From NCBI GenBank assembly GCA_050084985.1, contig JBITNC010000001.1, positions 119,536,001 to 119,600,000 of the forward strand: 64,000 nt of DNA. The letters are read 5' to 3'. Within the stretch, counting starts at the first letter, position 1, and each line of letters starts with the position of its first letter. This document shows positions 58,442 through 64,000 of this stretch, one piece after another. The notes under the pieces are model-generated. The model searched no databases. It saw only the letters and a program-made list of their open reading frames with translations, and had not been told where the DNA came from. The DNA is from Nageia nagi. Its lineage: Eukaryota > Pinophyta. Position numbers and translations under genes: made by a program.

Positions 58442-59954
58442 ATGGACAATAGATATATCAGCTATGGTGGGAAGTGGGTTTCCAGCCCTGCCCAAGAAGG
58501 GTATACTCACCAACATCCCACAAATCCCCAAGATGACGAAATGGGTAGTGCTATGACAGAGGAATTAACTTCTTCTGGGATCCAACATGGATCAAAAGGG
58601 CAGCTGCAAGAGCCGGTTTCGTTCCTGGATTGGAGTTGTGGGTCTACAGGAAGGAAAACCATGGAGAGCGGAGGCGGCGGACTTGAACGAATGGGAAGTG
58701 GAATGAGCGTTGTTTCAGGATGCGGCGGAGATTTAGAAGCACAACAACCCGGAAAGTGTTCCATTTTGGATCAGGGAAAACTCCCCTCGTCTCAGTTCAA
58801 GGGTGTTGTTCCCCAGCCCAATGGACGATGGGGAGCTCAGATCTACGAAAAACACCAACGTGTTTGGTTGGGAACTTCAATCGGGAAGAAGAAGCTGCAA
58901 AAGCCTACGACCGTGCAGCTCTCAAGTTCAGAGGCCGAGAAGCCATCACCAACTTCAGACCTATCAAAGACGGAGATCTGGAAGACCACTTCATGAACAA
59001 ATGCACCAAGGCTGAAATAGTAGACATGCTTCGAAAGCATACTTATGATCAACAATTGCACCGCCACAGCAAGGATTCTTCCATGGCATTGTTACAAAAC
59101 GTCGAAGACGAAATCCGTCCAATCTATCAAGCAAATTCGTCATCGCCTGATCCCTCTCCTGATCCTCCTGTGGGAAATTCGGCTTTTTCTTCTTCATCTG
59201 ATGATTGTCGATACCATCTGTTCGACAAGGCAGTGACTCCAAGCGATGTAGGGAAGCTCAACCGCCTGGTGATTCCCAAGCAGCACGCAGAGAAGTATTT
59301 CCCATGGACGTGAGTTCCAACGAGAAGGGACTACTTTTGAATTTGGAAGACAATGGAGGAAAATCATGGAGGTTTAGGTACTCATACTGGAACAGTAGCC
59401 AGAGTTATGTTTTAACAAAAGGATGGAGCCGGTTTGTTAAAGAAAAGAAACTCCAAGCCGGAGACATTGTTTCTTTCCACAGAGGGTCTCCAAATTCTCC
59501 TCGGCCTCATCAGCTTTACATAACTTGGAGACGCAGGCCATGCGCTCAGCAGACACAATCTCTCCAATCAAAAGGACTGTTTCCTCTGGCCTATGGATCT
59601 CTAAACACTTTCTACCCTTCTCAAAACTTGCCGATATCATCGTATAATCCCCAATGGACGCATATTTTCTGGCCCAATACTGAATCCCCTCTGGATACCG
59701 CCATTTGGCCGCATGGCAGCCCTGCTATTCCGTTCTATTACCCGGTCAAACAGCCCGAGATTCCTGTGATTATAAATGTTGCGGATCCTACTTCTGGGTA
59801 TGGGTCTGTTTCTCTGCAGAATCTGCAGGAGAAGAAAGAATTAGAAGTACCCTTAAGTTCCGATCCTGATACCAAGTCGAAGGGCGTAAGATTGTTTGGT
59901 GTGAATCTAGCAGAGCCCCCGACATCGCCTGTGGAATTAATTATTTTTCCTTGA
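58442..59954 (+). CDS. RAV-type AP2/ERF plus B3 transcription factor, frame broken twice
   Basis: Nuclear DNA-binding regulator. RAV proteins bind CAACA and CACCTG elements through AP2 and B3 and control growth, flowering and stress responses. From ATG 58442 there are about 116 poorly conserved residues, then AP2 ([16 protein letters not shown]). B3 starts near 59210 with Y-H-L-F-D-K, then [10 protein letters not shown] and Y-V-L-T-K-G-W. R-L-F-G-V-N-L near 59890 is the B3 repression motif. It ends in TGA 59952-59954. The frame moves by one base at 58875/58876 inside AP2 and again at 59302-59304 inside B3; each looks like one missing base. With both bases it would have about 504 residues, longer than the usual 330-400. 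No stops or other decay are present. The breaks may be consensus errors or a recent pseudogene. Confidence 0.88.
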
Positions 59955-59956
59955 AG

Positions 59957-60154
59957 GTACGATGATTTCTGAAAGTTTCTACATGATCAGTTTTTTCTGA
60001 TTTGAACAACAAAAATGTGCTGTAAATTAGCAAAGATTTTAGGTCTCAACCATATAAAGCCGGCTGGTGGGTGTTAAGGTTTAATGGTGATATAATCTAA
60101 CATGAATGTTGTGGGGAGCTTCATTTCGTCGATTTCACATATTTCCTGTTGCAG
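59957..60154 (+). other. possible 3' UTR intron
   Basis: AAG|GTACGA directly follows the stop codon, and TTTCCTGTTGCAG|CTG occurs 198 nt later with a pyrimidine-rich lead. This is a plausible GT-AG intron in the 3' UTR. Confidence 0.35.
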
Positions 60155-60530
60155 CTGTTTGTTCCGCCATGGTCTTCTGATTTCAAGATCTGGTATGTAG
60201 CAGTTCGAACTGTACATAAAGAGTGTTAGAGGTTTACGATGGGTATTGCAGTGTCTGTCTAACCGTTTGAAGGTGGAATGGATGGAATGAGTGGAACTCG
60301 CCGAGGACTATCTGGTTTTTTTCTGTTGTTCTGCACTGATTTGAATAATCGAAGGCGGCTGCCTGAGCATTCTCTTTTAGGATGCCTGAATATGGATTAG
60401 AGATACGTGATATTTTGTAGAAATTATGTGGCAATCTTTGAATGATGATCTTTTATCTTCATGGATGTAGATTTATATTCTTTTTGGATTGATGGTAATT
60501 TTGTAAAATTCAATGTTAATTTTTTTATTC

Positions 60531-60536
60531 AATAAA
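60531..60536 (+). terminator. poly(A) signal of the RAV-type gene
   Basis: AATAAA lies about 580 bp after the stop codon, followed by a T-rich run. It marks the likely 3' end of the transcript. Base composition returns to AT-rich soon after. Confidence 0.5.
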
Positions 60537-60559
60537 ACTCTTTTTTAACATCAGTCAAA

Positions 60560-61594
60560 TGTGGTTAAGTACGGTTCAAATTTCAAGTTGGTGATGTTAG
60601 AGGAGTTGGAAGGTTAAATTTCAAATCTTCTCCATACAATCAAAATGGAGTTAAAAGCATCTTTCTCTCCAAAACAAATTTTAAATGGATAAATATTTCA
60701 TATAATATTGATATTTGAAAGAATTGTAAGTTTTTTATAATATTAACTCACAAGATTATGTTATTTTGAAATAAGATTTCAAAAAGTTTTTCAAGACAAG
60801 TATTGAGCTTCATCAAATATGTTTTAATTGTTTAATTTAAGTTATTTGAAATAAAATGAACTTTAGAATGATAAAATGGATTAACAAGTTATATAAGATA
60901 ATGGGATGGTCTTTTTAAAGTTTATGAAGTTGATTAATTAAAATTTGAATTTTTTTAAAATCTAAAAAAAAATATCATTAAGAAATGTTATAGTATTTTT
61001 CATGATAAAAGGGAATGTGATGATGTTTAATAATTAATGAGAAAGAAACAAGGAGGGTCTCCATTTAGACTCATAAATTAACATCAATGAAGCTTTAAGA
61101 GAGTGTTTCTAAATGTGGTTGATGTTGCAACAAATGTAGAAAATCCCATTAGATAGAAGCATAGACAATTATAACAAAGATTGAAACTTTAAAAAATTAG
61201 GTATTTTAAATTTTTAAATTTCATTATAAATATATAAATTTTTCAAATTTTAATTCATTTATGGTTTAATTTTCAATAATTAAAATAATGTTTAAAGCAT
61301 TTCATCATAAAATAATAGTTTGAAGGTTTATCCATTGTACCATCAAGATTTAGTGTAACATTTATTGTAAGTATTTCATTCAAAAAGTTATCATATTTAT
61401 ATTCAAAACCATTTATTATGTTATTATTTTAATGGCATTTCCATTAGATATTATAGGTCATAATGATTTATAAATAATATTTTTTAAACACCACAACAAA
61501 TCTCTATAGATCATGATGATCTACTCTTATACATGATAATTTGTTGTGCGGTTGGTTTAAATATATTTTAAAATTATAACAAAGGAATATTATA
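60560..61594. other. AT-rich intergenic interval
   Basis: No gene, repeat pair or RNA was recognised. Confidence 0.5.
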
Positions 61595-61609
61595 TGTCAT
61601 AACATTTTT

Positions 61610-63510
61610 CAATATGATATAATACTTTTTTTAGATGAAAAAAGACCTTATATTAAATTAAAATCTCTTTCATACAAAAAGGGGGGCAGGTGGAATTAAG
61701 CACACCCCATGTCAAACACAATTAGAAAACACAACCCCTTCAAACTAACTCAAGTTAGGAAATGAGGTGGCTAAACAACAACACAAAAAATCACTAGTAC
61801 AAAACAGTTAACGGTAGCTAAAAAATACATGACAACTAATCATTATCATAGAAAAGTAGATAATAAACTAGATAAAAGATTGGGGAAGGCTAAATTTATC
61901 CACATCCCCTAGATACTCCCAACCTTGGTCTCCAAGGCTCAATGTGCACCATACATCATCATTTGGAGTATTGATATCCTCATTATTATCTATATCAATA
62001 AACACTTATTAACAACATTCTTCCAAGTCATGGAGGACATGCCTACATCATCCCAACCAACTAGATCATAAGGTGGTGGGTCAACATCCAATTCACTTTA
62101 AGGGCAAGGAGAAACAAGATCCATAATCTGACTTCGCTTAGGATTCAGAGGAGGCTAGGACTAGTGATGACTCTGTGAAGGTATGGTAGAATTATGCCCA
62201 TTGGAGAAGCATACAGTTTAAGAAGAATACCCACAAGATTGAGAACGATGTTGAGGGGTACCTTCCAAGGGGATCTGACTAATGGAGCAAGGTGCATTCC
62301 CCCAATAATCAAATAAGTTCCACAAATGTTGAACCTTCACATTCACTTCTCCACTTAAAAAATTATTTGCAATCAACATTCATAGAAAATAACATATTTT
62401 CAACCAAAGAAAAGGAAGAAGAAGCTTCCTATCATGCAAAAATAATATCATTTTGGACTTTCCATAGATGATATAAAATACTGAGCCAAAAAATGTGTCA
62501 AACTTCTCCCAAAGGTTCAAAAAAATGTAAAGTATCCCCTAATAATGCATGAAATGAAGAGCAAGGAGTGGCCAAGAATGGGCTAAAAGGGGATAAAATC
62601 CAATCCTAAGCAGTTGAAGCTTTAGAACATGACCAAAAAACATGGACAAAACTATCAGGTTCCCCACATAAAGAACAAATTAATTTTACCATCCCCAAAT
62701 ATTGTAACCTATGGTCGATAGGTAAACCTTGATGTAAGAAACTCCAAGAAAAAAAATTCTTAGGATCAATATACTAAGCCTAGATTATATAAAATCTTAA
62801 TCTCCATCTAGACTATGTAAAAATAGGATCCCATTTATTTTTTAATTACTCAAACATGAGGACATTAGGTGAAAGACAAAGGTAGCCTAACTTGGGTTTA
62901 AATCTCTACAAATGAATGTTCTTAGACCAACATCATTCATCCCACCAAGGCCTCTAAAAATATCTTCCTAACTTTATCCAAATGGAAAAAGGGATTTGAT
63001 CAAGAATAACATCAAAAGTAGCTTTATCATCCTCACATAAATTTTTTTAAAAAAATGAAATTGCTCCCAAGGAAACCAATGCTTGGTTTGAGAATAAAAA
63101 AATTGCTTAAGAGAGTTGATTCTTTTCTTATGAAAGGGAAGGGATCTAAACCACTAAACACTTGCTAAAGGTAAACCATCTGATTTAAGAATAAGATACT
63201 ACCAAATATTCAAGGAAGAGAGGGAGGCTTATAATGAATTTTTCTTTCCATTCCAATGAATCCAAGGATTGAAAGCTTCCCATGCCTTCCAAATACTTTT
63301 TACAACAAATGAACCAAACATCTTGATAGGAACTTGAATAGTAAGAATTATTTGAAGATCTTGATCCTTCCAAGTCCTTTTTCTATAATAGATGCCTATA
63401 AAAATATAATGTTGAATGAGGATCTTCCAAGCATTAACATCCTTTAAGGATATTATTATCCATTTGACATAAAGAGCAAACCCTTGGTTTTGATAACATT
63501 TTATTTTAAG
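61610..63510 (-). mobile_element. 5'-truncated LINE, minus strand
   Basis: The minus-strand product matches the region after the RT of plant LINEs. It shows P-I-K-M-F-G-S-F-V-V-K and W-K-A-W-E-A-F near 63310, then a zf-RVT zinc finger region I-C-S-L-C-G-E, V-H-V-F-W-S-C near 62690-62630, with L-H-Q-G-L-P before it. Frames are broken by stops and shifts. The 3' end on the minus strand is TCATCTAAAAAAA near 61630. TGTCATAACATTTTT occurs at 61595-61609 and 63511-63525, a 15-bp target duplication, and the RT itself is missing. This is a dead insertion truncated at its 5' end, as is common for LINEs. Confidence 0.82.
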
Positions 63511-63525
63511 TGTCATAACATTTTT

Positions 63526-64000
63526 TATTTATGTTATTGATAATTTGCTTTTTTTATGATATGATAGTATCATGGTCAATGGTATATTTGAATCCAATAA
63601 TATGATTCATGTGGTGAGATATTTTTAATTGATATTTTAATTTTATGCAGTTATCTTGATAACATGGTTATATTATATAGTGGACTTACCAAGGATTGCA
63701 AAAGATATAACCTTGGTTACAACTCTCATGAAGACAAGATATATCATACCAACACAAGTATATACCATTTTTTCATAAAGGAGATAATAGTAATCTTAAA
63801 ATATATGTATTTGATCATGCTCCTATTGATCTAATATAGATAAACCATTATTAGGGAAAACATGATTGAATTGGAGATGTGATAGATGGATTGTAGGTTA
63901 ATAAGTAGTCAATCATTTAAGAAGTTAACTTAGGGATGATACATTTGAGATACCCTAGTATTAGATTGGTTTTGATCAAAATCATTCACTTCTATATATA
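63526..64000. other. AT-rich interval to the window end
   Basis: No gene or element was recognised. Confidence 0.5.

Noticed and set aside
58870-58880. Small intron in AP2 to explain the frame change
   Set aside because: Exactly one base is missing and there are no GT-AG signals; conserved residues continue on both sides.
58507-59640. Several minus-strand and alternative-frame ORFs of 63-85 codons across the RAV-type gene
   Set aside because: They lie opposite conserved AP2/B3 codons and show no domain; they are shadows of the real frame.
1-64000. tRNA, rRNA or other structural RNA genes
   Set aside because: No tRNA-like fold with proper A/B boxes or rRNA segment was recognised by eye on either strand.

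Overview
The window is very AT-rich plant nuclear DNA, made almost entirely of old, nested transposable elements plus one gene-like locus. A single-exon AP2+B3 transcription factor of the RAV family, a pentatricopeptide-repeat relic, plant LTR lineages (Tat-type and chromovirus-like Ty3/gypsy) and a plant LINE establish a land plant. The high density of old, methylation-eroded insertions suggests a conifer or another gymnosperm, but that is inference. All comparisons were made by eye; no search was run.

Layout. 0-3.9 kb: a degenerate coiled-coil ORF and a tandem array with an exact 100-bp period. 3873-8744: a minus-strand, pol-less LTR element. 9324-28226: an 18.9-kb Tat-lineage Ty3/gypsy element, complete in structure, with two 1111-bp LTRs, matching TATAG target duplications, a primer binding site and a polypurine tract. 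In order it carries a leader packed with long hairpins, gag, protease-RT-RNase H-second RNase H-integrase, an extra plus-strand ORF with an internally repeated unknown domain, and a minus-strand two-exon plant mobile domain (PMD) gene. Short GATC palindromes spaced about 20-22 bp apart lie in its LTRs, its leader and around the PMD gene.

30.2-48.8 kb: a broken chromovirus-like element split by a stack of insertions. A minus-strand LTR element (30784-46643) sits in its gag. A plus-strand LTR element (33698-45608) interrupts the gag of that one. Two small elements sit in the innermost host: 37846-40713 inside its gag, and 42636-44792 exactly at its polypurine tract/3' LTR junction. Target duplications and host reading frames that resume across the insertions support the order.

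48.8-57.6 kb: a minus-strand Tat-like protease relic, a thrice-repeated AT-rich block, a tandemly duplicated PPR relic and a 597-bp tandem duplication. 57.6-60.6 kb: the RAV-type gene, with normal base composition, a TATA-like box, a possible 3' UTR intron and a poly(A) signal. Its frame is broken by two one-base shifts, one in AP2 and one in B3, with no other erosion. 61.6-63.5 kb: a 5'-truncated minus-strand LINE with a 15-bp target duplication.

The retroelement genes are all inactivated. Most breaks are C-to-T or G-to-A type stops, as expected for methylated plant DNA. The strongest candidates for something undescribed are in the 18.9-kb Tat element: the hairpin leader, the phased GATC arrays, the repeated-domain ORF and the antisense spliced PMD gene.
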